A DNA stretch of 64,000 nt from Strigops habroptila (taxonomy: Eukaryota; Chordata; Aves; Psittaciformes; Psittacidae). Each line of letters begins with the position of its first letter. Position 1 is the first letter of the stretch. The notes below the pieces were generated by a model. That model ran no database searches. It saw only the letters and a list, made by a program, of their open reading frames with translations, and was not told where the DNA came from. The position numbers and the translations under genes are program-made. Positions 11,372 to 22,600 of this stretch are shown here, in pieces. The stretch lies in assembly GCF_004027225.2 (NCBI RefSeq), contig NC_044296.2, forward strand, positions 3,950,796-4,014,795, given 5' to 3'.

Positions 11372-14251
11372 TCATGCCCATGTATCAAATCTTCGCACAG
11401 AGACACATCCATGAATAGGAAGGGGACAAGGGAGTTTGTTATCGATGACCTGGCACACATCAGTGTAGGGATCAAAGAGGACTACGATGGGGAGGGCACC
11501 ATTCCCCTTCCTCTGTCCAACGAGATAAATGCGTCCGTTCACAGTGCTGCATCCCATGAAGAACTTGTGGGTCAAGCATTCCTCATCCACCCGGGTCCAT
11601 TCATCTGTCTCCACATCGAATCGAAAAGCTCCTCCTCCTATGGTGTATAGAGCACCATTTAGTGATGTGATGCAGAGATCATACCTGGGAGGGAAGAAAC
11701 CCTTGATCAGAATCAATAGAAAGATCTGGCCCTGAAACATTCAGTGTGACCTTGGTCCTCAAATCAAGAGTCCTGATTAACAGAGAATCATAGAAGTGTT
11801 GGTGGACTTCTGGATTTCTCTAGTTCAACCTCTTCTTGGAGCAGGACCAACACTAAGAACCTTTCCTCTCCTGCCAGGTTCCAGAAGATTAATCCTTACC
11901 TTGGAAGTGGGGAGAATGAGATGACATCCCAGCTGTCTGTCTCTGTGTTCAGCCGTTGTACTCCATCATAGACATGTCCATTTTCATCCAGGCCACAGAC
12001 CACATAGATCCTGGTTCCCAAGCTGACCGCATCTCCCCTCTCCACAGGCTGAGCCATAGGACTCATGCTTTCCCACTCTGAGTCCACCAAAGCCATGCGC
12101 TCCACTGCTGGGATTATCCCTTCATCTGTGCTCCCTCCAAGCACATACAGGTAGAGCCCTGCTCCTACTGCACAATGGCTATTGCGGGACTTCTTCATGG
12201 CAGGGCCTTCCAGCCAGCTATTGTCCAAGCAGTTGTAGGTAAGAACCCAATCCACACTATACCATACAAACTCATCCCGGAAATATCCTCCTGTCACAAA
12301 CAAGAAGCTCCCTGGAAAGACAGCAGAGGAAAATACTTGTTACATGAAGGCTAAAAATTGCTCCCAAGAGCTACAGCTTCTCATTTCTCCCTGGGCTGTA
12401 CCAATGAGGTGCAAGATGAGCAGAGAAAATTACTGCTCTTTCTATCAGTTTGCGGTATTTGATTCCTCATCTGCACAGATATGCTGGGCCTGCAGGATGC
12501 AGTGAGTCCTTCCAAGTCTGCTCCTGCTCTTCAACAAAATCATGCAAACACTGACTGGAAAGAACCTCTTGGGATCTGATATCCAAACTCCCGCTTGAAA
12601 TGGCACTATCGCCAACACTAAATAAGGGAAGCCATGGTATTGTGCTGTCTTGGAAGTCTTCAAGCATGAAGATTTCACAAAATCCATGGGCAAGTTTAAC
12701 TTCATGGCAACTATAAATCAGAAGTCACCATCTGTCAAAACCACCATGAAAGAGAAGGCGAAAAAGGCTGCCTTAAGTGAATTCATTAGACTCACTCCAG
12801 ATAAAGTTAATGTAGGTAATGTATTAGGCAGAAGCTCTTCCCTGTGAGGGTGCTGAGGCGCTGGCACAGGGTGCCCAGAGAAGCTGTGGCTGCCCCATCC
12901 CTGGCAGTGTTCAAGGCTAGGTTGGACACAGGGGCTTGGAGCAACCTGCTCTAGTGGAAGGTGTCCCTGCCTGTGGCAGGGGGGTGGAACTGGATGAGAT
13001 TTAAGGTCCTTTCCAATCCAAACCATTCTATGATATTCTGGTTTAATAGTTTCTGCTAAATGAAAAAGAAATATTCACCCTTGTTTAACATGCTCCTAGA
13101 ATTAAGGAAAACAAAACCATTCTTTGAATGAATAGAAGCACAAATATGAGTGAGGTTTTAGTAATGCTGAACAGCACAGATTTACAGGAGAAGCAACTGA
13201 AGTCCCTGCACTTGCTTCTCTCAGCCTCAACTTGTATCTGCATTTGCTCAGTCCCACTTCTGTGCAAGTTACCTACTGCTGCCACTGCATACTGGGTGAG
13301 GTTCCTGCGCTGCAGTGGAGAACAAGCCTGCCAGGTCCCTGTTTTAGGGTGAAAGAGAAATAATTCTTGCTGATCCTTGTCATGCTTTCCTCCCAGGACG
13401 TATAAGGTGTCATAGCTCCGACCTGCATGAGGACACAGTTCTGTATTTTGCCAGCTGGGTGGAGGACAGCGGTCTAACTTCTTGATGAGGCTGGAGAAGG
13501 CATCTGCCTCCCCAGAGCACTTGCTGCGCTTCACCAGGAAATCGAGGAAGGACAGACTCAGAAAAGTGACCCTGACGTGGCCCACCAAATCCAGGAAGTC
13601 TTCCTCTCTTGTTGCTGGGTCCTCCATGATCCACCTCATAACACTGTCAAAAACCACATCTTCTCGTGAAACGAAGAGGTCATCGCTTTGTAGGAGCTGC
13701 AGCAGCATTTCTTTGGGTAGTGCCTTAAATTCTTCCTGGCACATCACCTCCCCCCAGTGAGTGAGAGCCACGTTCATAGCAGAGGCATAGAGCTCTATAA
13801 AGGCAAATTGCTGCGAGTAGGTCATCAGGCCCAGGCAGTTGGAAACATGCAGCTCTCTCTCCAGAAACTTCTCGCACAACAGCTTCACTCTGTCGAACTG
13901 AAAGAAATCAGCTGTTTCCAGTAAGCTGGTCACATTTTCTTGCTGTATAAGCACTTGGGCTGTGCGAGTAAACTCAAGCAGCGCCTGGAAGGGCACTGCA
14001 TCAATCCCTCTGATCACTATGTGGTGCTCAGAGCTCTCTCGTGCTCCCCCAAAAAACATGGCTTCAAAATAACGACTGTGTGCGGAAAGTGCCCTGCGGC
14101 TGACCTGGAAGAGGCTCCCTCCAACCTCAAGAACTGTGTCTGCAACCGTTTCTGTCTGAGGTCCCAGCTCCTCTGGTTCTTGTGCAGGCTCCATGCTTCT
14201 TGACTGCCAGGCAGTTAAAATTAACTCAGCCTTTACACAGCCTTTACTCAT
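11372..14251 (-). CDS. BTB-BACK-Kelch protein of the KLHL family, paralogue not identified
   Basis: Proteins of this family usually act as substrate adaptors for CUL3-RING ubiquitin ligases. Three coding exons with GT-AG borders and matching phases are visible: 14251-13273, 12311-11900 and 11684-11372. They give about 567 aa from the ATG at 14251, or 548 aa from the ATG at 14194 (MEPAQEPEE); I cannot decide between these starts. A BTB domain spans about residues 38-130 (DTVLEVGGSLFQVSRRALSA), with a 3-box/BACK region after it (VKLLCEKFLERELHVSNCLG, about 132-235). About six kelch blades follow from residue 275: LYVLGG, LFVTGG, LYVLGG, IYVVCG, LYTIGG and IYLVGQ. The protein ends CVSVRRFDTWA. 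No frameshift was seen. A CR1 lies in intron 1. I recognise the family with confidence but not the orthologue. Confidence 0.9.
11784..11850 (-). mobile_element. Weak CR1-like remnant in KLHL-like intron 2
   Basis: AGAGAATCATAGAAGTGTTGG followed by CTAGTTCAACCTC resembles a highly decayed minus-strand CR1 tail. The similarity is short and the call is tentative. Confidence 0.35.
12826..13034 (+). mobile_element. CR1 LINE 3' fragment (young subfamily) in KLHL-like intron 1
   Basis: About 210 bases from GGCAGAAGCTCTTCCCTG to the tail ATTCTATGATATTCTG. It is antisense to the host gene. Confidence 0.92.
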
Positions 14252-15118
14252 GTGAGGTCTCTGGAAACATTATCCCCCCAGCTAGGCTCAATACAAGATA
14301 AGTCAATCTCGTGCTAAAAATAAAGTATGTTTTCTACCCTCCTGCTTTGCTCTTCAGTCTTTCCTGCTGCTTTCAGAGCAGCAGAGCTGTATAACCAAAA
14401 CTCCACACTTTTAACTGGCACCTACCTCAGCCAGATAAGACCACAGTGAATTAGGGGAGCTCTTAGCCAAGCAAAGAGCCTGGAGTACAAAGAGGAAAAA
14501 GGAGGAACAATCAAAATTGCCTTAAGCACTGACTAAACATGAAGAAGCTGCAGAAGAACATTGAACCTGTATCCATTACAATACTTTTCACTTCTGCAAA
14601 TCAAAACCATAGAGAGACTTCCTGGGAACAAAACCACTGATTTCCCCAAAGCCACATCATTCATCAGTTCAAGTTTAATATTAAATTCCAGAATGCTGGC
14701 AGTATTTAGTATATATTTAACTGTATGCATTTAGTAAGAGATGGGGGAAGGAATGAGCTCCCATTCAAACCTTGATGCCTATCACATATTTGGTCATCCT
14801 CAATCTCAATGCACTAAAGAAGCAGTCACAGTACAAGCAGCAGCTCACTGATTCCACACAGTGAACTTTTCCAAAGTCTTTAGACCAAGCTATTGAACAG
14901 AGAGATTTGCATAGTGACCTTGAACTAGTGCCCCTTAGCCCAAAGAACCCATTCAGCAAGACTCAGTCCCATTTCTCAGTGAAGTCTGGCAAGCAGAATA
15001 GCGCTACCTGAATCAAGAGCACCCTTTTGACCCTCGAGGTTTCCTCCTGCATCTCTGCAAGAGGCTTCTGCAAATCCTGTTACCAATGGGTTTATAGTCA
15101 CATCTCGTGAGACCCCCC

Positions 15119-15341
15119 CTGCAGGCCTGCCCCCAGCTCTGGGGCAGCAGCACAAGAGGGACGTGGAGCTGCTGGAGCGAGGCCAGAGGAGGCCCCGGAG
15201 CTGCTGCGAGGGCTGGAGCAGCTCTGCTCTGGAGCCAGGCTGAGAGAGCTGGGCTGGGGCAGCCTGGAGAAGAGAAGGCTCCTGAAGGGGAGACCTTAGA
15301 GCAGCTCCAGTGCCTAAAGGGGCTACAAGAAACTTGGAGAA
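15119..15341 (+). mobile_element. CR1 LINE internal fragment lacking its 3' end
   Basis: The piece begins at the same consensus position as the copies at 552 and 4792 (CTGCAGGCCTG, then CCCAGCTCTGGGGCAGCAGC) but stops at about GGGGCTACAAGAAACTTGG. The last roughly 290 bases of the element, including the tail, are missing. This is the reverse of the normal 5' truncation of LINE copies. Confidence 0.9.
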
Positions 15342-15674
15342 AGTCCTTCAAAGGAATGCTGGCTCAGTTCCTTCTGCCTTGCTCTCTCACATCTTTCCTG
15401 ACTTTTATTTTTGTGGGAGATGGAGCATGGTTCCTCACAGCAGTGTGTTCTAGTTGCATCATCCTTCATTTTCCACCTCTTTGCATTTTTCTGTAGTGTC
15501 TGTGTAAAATGTGGCAGACCCCTCGGAAGCAGATTCAAAGCCTGAGTAGAAAATATATTTTAAAGACAGCATTTGCAGGTTTCTGTATGTTGTCTGCGGA
15601 CACACATATATGTGGATTCATCCACCCTCTGCATTTTCTGAGCCTTGGAGTCAGCAGTGACATGTAGATGAGGC

Positions 15675-15778
15675 TCTTAGTGACATGGTTTAGTGGTGGC
15701 CTTGGCAGTGCCTGGGCAACGGTTGGACTTGATGATCTCAAAGGTCTTTTCCAACCCAGTTGATGTTATGATTCTGTG
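15675..15778 (+). mobile_element. CR1 LINE 3' tail, older subfamily
   Basis: A diverged CR1 end contains GGTTGGACTTGATGATCTCA and finishes ATGATTCTGTG. It differs from the young subfamily and is a separate insertion from the fragment at 15119. Confidence 0.85.
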
Positions 15779-16490
15779 TCACACCTCCAGCAAGTTTTTG
15801 AGAAGATTTTTCCACTGACATAAGCCTAAAAAACATCTGCATCATGCAGAACCTGCGGAAAGCAGACTCTGCTTTAGGTGTAATTCATTTTTACCTTGAC
15901 TTCCGATTTTGTGTTCTACTATGAATTCAGAAAATGACATCAGATACAATAAAACACAAGGTGAAAAGTCATCCAACCCTAAACTATCTCCTTAAAATGT
16001 TAGTATTGTAACACCCTTAACTTCCAATTTTGAAAATGAAACCTCAACAAAATGAATCCATCCCTATTGAAAGCTTCCATTTAGACTAAATGATAATTTC
16101 TGGTGGAAAAATCATGCACTTGGAAGAGTTTCAGTTGCTTTCAGTTTTAGGAGCCGTCTCCCTGAAGAGACATTCAGTTACCATTCAGTCCTTTAGACAC
16201 AGGAGCTATTTCGTGTGACCTATGCATCAAACACAGCTTGTATGAATTGGCCAGGCCTTATTTGCAGAAATGGTTTCTCCTTCCTCAAAGCTTGACCAAT
16301 TTATACTCTACAACTGAAACCTTATTTCCCAGTTAAGCTTGTGTCTTTCACATGCAAGTCCTTTATGAGGCGGCTGGCAACGATGGCCAGGACCTTCTGA
16401 AACTGCAAGTCAACTAAATGTTCAGCAACTGTCATTTATGATCTCATGAATCTTTTGGGAAGGTTTTGAGATAGATAGCCACAGTTGGTG

Positions 16491-16679
16491 TCATAACTTC
16501 AACAGCTTGTTCAAGCCCTCTTCTCCTGTTTGCAGTGAGACTTTGCTAGACCTCTTTTTTTGTTTCCTGGATAAATGATCATAAAGAAGTAAAACAATGG
16601 TCCCAACAGGAAAAGTGAAGAAAACAGCTCCTAAAGTGACTAAACTGCCTGTAAAGACTACAATGAAGTTCACTTCCAC
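16491..16679 (-). CDS. Possible last exon encoding a single-pass membrane segment
   Basis: A 62-residue open frame starts right after a possible splice acceptor (AATGTATAG) and ends at a TGA. It begins VEVNFIVVFTGSLV, continues as a hydrophobic stretch of about 30 residues (to GTIVLLLYDHL) and then becomes basic (SRKQKKRSSK), the pattern of a transmembrane helix with a positive cytoplasmic flank. There is no in-frame ATG; the codon before the frame is TAG, so it can be real only as a spliced exon. It could belong to an unrecognised small membrane protein gene, to an alternative CERS4 transcript, or be a chance frame. I do not recognise the protein. Confidence 0.3.
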   Translation of the reverse strand: MEVNFIVVFTGSLVTLGAVFFTFPVGTIVLLLYDHLSRKQKKRSSKVSLQTGEEGLNKLLKL

Positions 16680-16817
16680 CTATACATTGGGTGATGCCTC
16701 AGTCAGGCTACTGTGAAGCAACCTGTGAGCCTGTCTGGCCTTTCCACCCAGATCCCATTCAGCCTCCCCTCTTATAAGAGTCTGCTCACCTCTTGGTGTT
16801 CTGCAGCAAGACCCGTG

Positions 16818-16895
16818 TTACTCTTTGTTCTTTGCCAGCTCCTCTGCTTCACTCCTGTCGCTTTCCTCCGTGTCACTTCTGGCATCTTTTCTTTT
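16818..16895 (-). CDS. CERS4: Apparent alternative terminal exon of CERS4 (duplicated C-terminal exon)
   Basis: After a strong acceptor (pyrimidine tract TTGTCCTTCTTTCCTCCAG) a 25-codon frame reads [20 protein letters not shown] and ends AKNKE then TAA. The normal CERS4 last exon at 19830-19639 begins [17 protein letters not shown]. Both exons start in phase 0 and share RSDTEESD, so either could join the preceding exon that ends at 23533. Acidic, serine-rich C-termini are typical of ceramide synthases and are reported casein kinase 2 targets. This exon would replace a 63-residue tail with 25 residues. It lies about 2.8 kb downstream of the normal last exon. It could instead be a dead exon copy; expression is unknown. 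Confidence 0.6.
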   Translation of the reverse strand, partial: KRKDARSDTEESDRSEAEELAKNKE

Positions 16896-17242
16896 CTGGA
16901 GGAAAGAAGGACAATTTAACTGAGCTGCAAGACCTGTGTCATGGTGTATAGCAGAGGGGACTAGTCCTGTTTTCCTTCACAGCGCTGCTGTGTTAAAAGG
17001 ACAGTTAAATATAAAAATAAGAGATGTGATCATGTCTTTAAAGCCAGTGTTGGGATTGTCCCTGCACTGGGAGGCTGACTTCAGTTGCCAGAGGTTGACT
17101 TTTTCATGGCTTCATCTAACTTTTGAATGCTTTTTTTTCTCGTTACCCTAATAATGTTCTTGTAATGTGACCTTCTGAAAATTAGTATTTTTTCTACATA
17201 TACCTCTACCATTCTGTGTATTTTGCTGCTGTTGAAGTACTG

Positions 17243-17491
17243 TTTAAACTTAAACAGGGGCAGTTTAGGTTGGATATAAGGAAGAAGTTCTTCCTTGTGA
17301 GGGTGGTGAGGCCCTGGCACAGGATGCCCAAAGAAGTGGTGAATGCTCCATCCCTGGCAGTGTTCAAGGCCAGGTCAGACAGAGCCTTGGGCAACATGGT
17401 CTAGCGTGAGGTGTCGCTGCCCATGGCAGGGAGGTTGGAACTGGATGATCTTAAGGTTCTTTCCAACCCAAACCATTCTATGATTCTCTGA
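17243..17491 (+). mobile_element. CR1 LINE 3' end, intermediate-age subfamily
   Basis: About 250 bases from TTTAAACTTAAACAGGGGCAG through GATATAAGGAAGAAGTTCTT to ATTCTATGATTCTCTGA. It lacks the cctgtgtccaacc-type feature of the young subfamily. Confidence 0.92.
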
Positions 17492-17499
17492 AAAATAGA

Positions 17500-19638
17500 C
17501 ATTCATTTCCTCTCCTCCTGTTCTTTCAAGTCCAAAGCATCTCCCCACTGCTGCAATCTTGGACTTGCCACTGCCTTGGCAGTACCAAGGAACCTGCCCC
17601 TCGGTGCTGGGGTGCTCCCAAGTGTCCCTTGTTCCAGGATCCAATGCATTTTTACCTAGTAGAAGCCAAATGAGGCAGATCTCTGTTGGCATGGCCCAGT
17701 GTGGCTGCAGGGGGAGGGTGTGCAACCTCCTCACCATGCACGCTGCATGTGTCTCGACCTTGGCCATGGCACCCGAATGTGGCATCCACCGATAAGGTGC
17801 AATCAAGGCAGGTTACCTCCTGCTAGTTAAAGAAGCACAAAAGAGCCCAGACACTCCAACCTTTCAAAAGTCATTTATAAAGACTGTTTACATTCAGTAG
17901 TACAAAATGATACACAACCATCCCTCCTGCACACATCACCCGCAGAGGAGTGGCAGGATTGTAGACTCAGATAAAAGGAACACGACAGGATACAGAACGT
18001 GTGCTTTAAACATCAAATTAGCTCAAGGGTTCAGAGACAAACTACCTATCTTCAGCAAATACGAATGTAAATGATGATGCAGGAACAGATGCTTTCCTCC
18101 CAGAGCATGTTACTGCCCTGGAATCACGCACACTGGAACCACTCTTCCCCCTGTGAAGTGATCCAGTGTATTTTAACTGAAACCCAAGATGAGCACATAC
18201 AAGCTCAGATCAAAGCTCTCTCAGCCACATCTCAGGTGAAGCGAGTGGGTTGCTGAAAACCCTCCTCTTCTATGCTGTCACTTACCTTTTAATTTGAAAC
18301 ATGTGCTCCTCAAATCACATGTTTCCTTGGTGCATGTCCTTCCCCAGTGAGCACTGGCTCTTACTGGACACACAGAGGAAAGTGTCAGCATGGCCTTGGC
18401 AGTCAAACTCCCTGCACTCATTGCAATGAATCTGTTAATACTTTGGTTTCATAGAGTAATCGATCTATAAACCAGAAATTCATGTCATACTAATTTAACT
18501 CTTCTAAGGTATTACAGAATTCAAAGTCTAAGACTACACAGGATGTAAGATATAGGACATCTAAACAAACTGAATCAGAACTGCATCATGACTTCATGGA
18601 CTACTGCTTTAAGTTTGCTTTTCTTGATACATCTAGGCTAAGGCCCTAGAGTTAGAAGGCCATATCAAAGCATTATTCCATAAGGTTCAGCAGACCTTCT
18701 CTGGATCCTTTTTCCTCTGAGGACAGGGGAAATGTATTCCCTTCTTGCCACAAGCTGACTCTGTAAACATTTCCTGCTGTGCCAATCACTAGGTGAAAAC
18801 ATGAGCACTTAAATCAGTGTGGTTTTCTAGATTACCTAGTTTCTTGTCACCTCCCTCCTGCTGCGTTTACTTCCAAGACAGGTTTAAAGGATTACCTGGC
18901 AGTTGAGACAGAGTTGCCTGGATTTTCCAGCTCTTCCAACTATGATTTGGGTGGGCACTCTCTCCAGTGTGGGCTTTGGAGTTCCCACTTTTGTGGCAAT
19001 AATGCTGATAACCGAAGGGACTGAGATCCATGCCATTACAAAACTGGTCACAGGGCACACAGCAGCATTTCCCTTGAGAAGAAAATGTTTTCTCCTGTGT
19101 GTTTCCAAAGCTTCTATTTCACTATGCTCAGTTTTAATCTTCTGTGTATGGGCACCTGTCTCCTCAAAGGTTTCCCCCCACATTAAGATTTAGAGTCTCA
19201 CACTTACTTGTTAGCCATAACCATTAGTGGCAATGGGCCAGGGCCTCCAGAGGCTGGTAAAGGCTAAACAGAGTCCTTTCAAACAGTACTATGTGGTTAA
19301 AACTTGACGCTGTCAGAGTTTATCCACCTTTTTTTTGTTTTTATAAAGCATTTTTCAAGATTAACACATTTAACTGTGGTACAGTCTAACACAAGTCAAA
19401 CCACTTTGATCCCTTTCTATCTGCTTCAAGGCTACAACCTACAGTAAGCTTTTATTGAAGAAAGACCAAAAACTTCCTCCAACTATCACTGACCCTAAAC
19501 ACTTCTGTTTACAGGAAGCAGGAATTCAGCTATGATACTGCAATTGCACTCCAATTTATCTACACAATAAGCAAAACTGTTTCTAAAGACAGTGAACTGG
19601 GCTAATGTAAGACCAGATCAGAAGCACGGGCGCAGTAG
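17500..19638. other. Region between the alternative exon and the normal CERS4 last exon
   Basis: This is probably CERS4 3' untranslated and downstream sequence. No repeat copy, RNA gene or additional exon was recognised in it. Confidence 0.45.
19451..19456 (-). terminator. Candidate CERS4 polyadenylation signal
   Basis: TTTATT on the plus strand reads AATAAA on the minus strand, 183 bases after the CERS4 stop codon. If used, it would end transcripts before the alternative exon at 16895. Confidence 0.5.
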
Positions 19639-22600
19639 CTATCTTTCCTTGACATGGCCATTGGTGAGATGGGTTCTGTTGTTCAGTGGCTCAGATCCAT
19701 TCCTCTGGATACAACTGTTGCTTGTGACGTTGCTGAAATATGTGATCCCATTTTTCTCCTTTTCCCTAATCTTCTCTTTTTCTTCATCCTTGTCACTTTC
19801 TTCTGTGTCACTTCTCATGTCCTTTTCCATCTAAAGAAACACGTAAACGAGAAGCAATTCAACACAGAAGTCTGCACAAGAAGCAGTGCTGGCTGAGCCA
19901 CAGGATGAACACTCATCTGCTGCCTCAGATGAATGCGTGCCTCAGCCTTTGGCGCACAGTTCTGCTGTGTCCTTTCAGCTTTTACATCACCTTTGGAAAC
20001 AAGATTCTCTCTGTCTCTTTGATTTCAGTCTCAGTGTAATCCTAGCTGTGATCATGAAATCATGGAATGGTTTGGCTTGGAAGAGACCTTAAAGCTCATT
20101 CACTTCCAACCCCCTGCCACGGGCAGGGACACCTTCCACTAGAGCAGGTTGCTCCAAGCCCCTGTGTCCAACCTGGCCTGATAAACGTTACAAATTACAG
20201 TACTGGCTGAGAAGCAGCACCAAAACACACATGGCCAGGACTGAGGACAATCATATAAGACTGAGGAGATCCATACTGGTGCTTTGGGCATAAACATTTG
20301 GAAGAAGGATGAGGGAGGCAGTTAATCATGCTCTTTTACATGTTCCAAAAGGGACAAGGAAATAGCTTCTGACCACGCTTGGTCTGGATGGCTACAGGTT
20401 GAGCACACTGCTTTGGACAGTTTGGAAGCATTTGCTTTCAAACAAACCAACAGCTCAAAACAAAACCACTTGGCTCTGGTTACACTCATTTTTATGTCCT
20501 TTTGCTATTGACTGAGAGATCTGTAATCCACTTTTGCAAATATTTAATTAATTGCCTTAAAAGAAAGACAGAGAGGAAACAATGTGATGACAGCTTAGAA
20601 AAAGCAGCCCAGCACTTGCTGGCTTCCCAGGCTGTTTCTACTCCGCAATACAAGATGCCAGAATTGGGGACAGATGCACAGTGTCACACTCCTTGTTGGA
20701 AAGAGTGCTCCAAGGGAAAGCAGCCAACCCCTTCTGTGACCTGAGCTTTGGAGACTGCTCAGGAGGATGTCTGTTGCTGCACAGACACCTGTAGTCTCCA
20801 TTTATTCTGTCCGTTTTTCTTGGGATATCTCTTGAATCCTATTAAGAAGTCCATTTGGTCTGATGCTCTTTCTAGAGATCACCCAAATGCAGACAGGATT
20901 TGTAAGAATCTAAACTGGCACTGAATTCAAACTGCCTCCAAGGACACTCTGGGTGGGAGATGCTGTCTTCTGTGAACAGCCTGGGCCTTGTGTCATTCTG
21001 GAACGGGCAGTTTAGGAACTATGCAGGGATCTGCAGCATAGGGACAAATAGCAATCAATATTCCTAATTTTATCATGGCCACAGAATGTGGCTGAGGCCT
21101 TAAACCAATCAAGATTCACAAAGGAACTTGTATGAATCCCAACAGTGTATCTCAGGCTGCCTGTATGAGGGAATGAAACTTGTACTTCAAGTTGAAGTAC
21201 ACATCTAGGCTGGGTTCTCATTCCTGGGGATTGGGGGACATCACGTGAGAAGGTGGTGCAGATCATCCTGCAGCCAGAGAGGAAAACTGGGGAGATCAGA
21301 AAGGCCCGTGAGAAGAATGTGAACTTCTGACTGGAGTGAGAATTTCACGGCTCTCAAAAAGGGAAGAATGTCTGTTCTTGCTGATACTGCTTTGGGCTAC
21401 TAAATACCATCATTGAAACAGATCTCTTTAGGATGATTTTTCTTTGTTATTCACTGCTCAAAATGGAAAGCTCTCAAATATATTTTTCATAAAATGCGGC
21501 AGGTGATTTTTTGGTAAAATAGGAAAAATTCTGGATCTGCTTCAGTATTTTTCTCCGTGATGGTTCATTTCTTTCTAATAAGGCTATTTGTTACCTCATC
21601 ATTTTACACAGTAATACCTGCAATGGTAATTCAGCCCAAACTAGGATTAGTAAAACAGTAAGAGGGCATCTTCAATTGTGTCTTCATTTTCTTCCCTGTG
21701 AAATTTCTGTTTCCTGATTTGCAAGGAATTTGCTCTGCACTACCTTAAGGGAAGAAAAGGGGACAATATGGATGAAGATGAGCCTTTAATGCGTTTTCTC
21801 AGTTCCCATAACACAGAATTCCCCAGTTGGATACTAATAAAACAACTCATCTTGGGCTATGAGGTCAACTCCCGCAAGGCACTGACTTCCTACTCTTGGA
21901 CTGTGTCTTCGGCATGTGGCCAATTTAAATGCCATTAGGTCATGTCTTTGATTTTGGGAAGAATTTCATGCTGAGCAGCAGTTTGGTGTCACAGCAAATG
22001 ATGGGTCAGAAAGAGTGGGAACCACTTCCCTTAAGTTTATACAGCTGCATCTCAGACTTTCATCTAGGGTTGCTCTGTGACTGATGAACAGCACTACCTG
22101 GGTGAAATATGGAATGGATTATCCTTTGGACTTCTCTACTGCTCCAAACAGTCCAGACAGCTAGTTTTGTCAGAAATATCTACTCTGTAGACATCTACAG
22201 CACTGTAAGACAATCCATATGAAACATGTGTTAATGATCTTGATGATGAGGCACAGTGTACCCTAAACAAATGTGCTGAAGACACAAAACTGGGAGGAGT
22301 AGCTGATATGCTAGAGGACTGTGCTGCCACCCAGAGGGACCCTGGCAGGATGGAGAAGTGGGCTGACAGAGACCTTGTGAAGTTCAACAGGGGGAAGTGT
22401 GAACCCCAGGCACCAGAACATGCTGGGGCTGACCAGCTTCTCTAAGAAAAACCTGAAAGTCCTGGCAGACACCAAGTTGAACACGAGCCAGCAATGTGCT
22501 CTTGCTATCCCTGGCCTGCATTGGGAGGAGCATTGCCAGTAGGACGAGGGAGGTGATCCTTCCCTTCTGCTCAGCACTGGTGAGGCCTCACCGGGAGTGC

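Larger units (their letters stand above)
14260..16480. other. Upstream region of the KLHL-like gene, with CR1 pieces only
   Basis: No CpG island precedes the KLHL-like gene, unlike the other genes in the window, so its promoter and any 5' noncoding exon were not located. The stretch contains the CR1 pieces at 15119-15341 and 15675-15778. No other gene was recognised. Confidence 0.5.

Noticed and set aside
13128-13760. Plus-strand open frames opposite the KLHL-like exon.
   Set aside because: They are antisense shadows of the coding exon on the minus strand.
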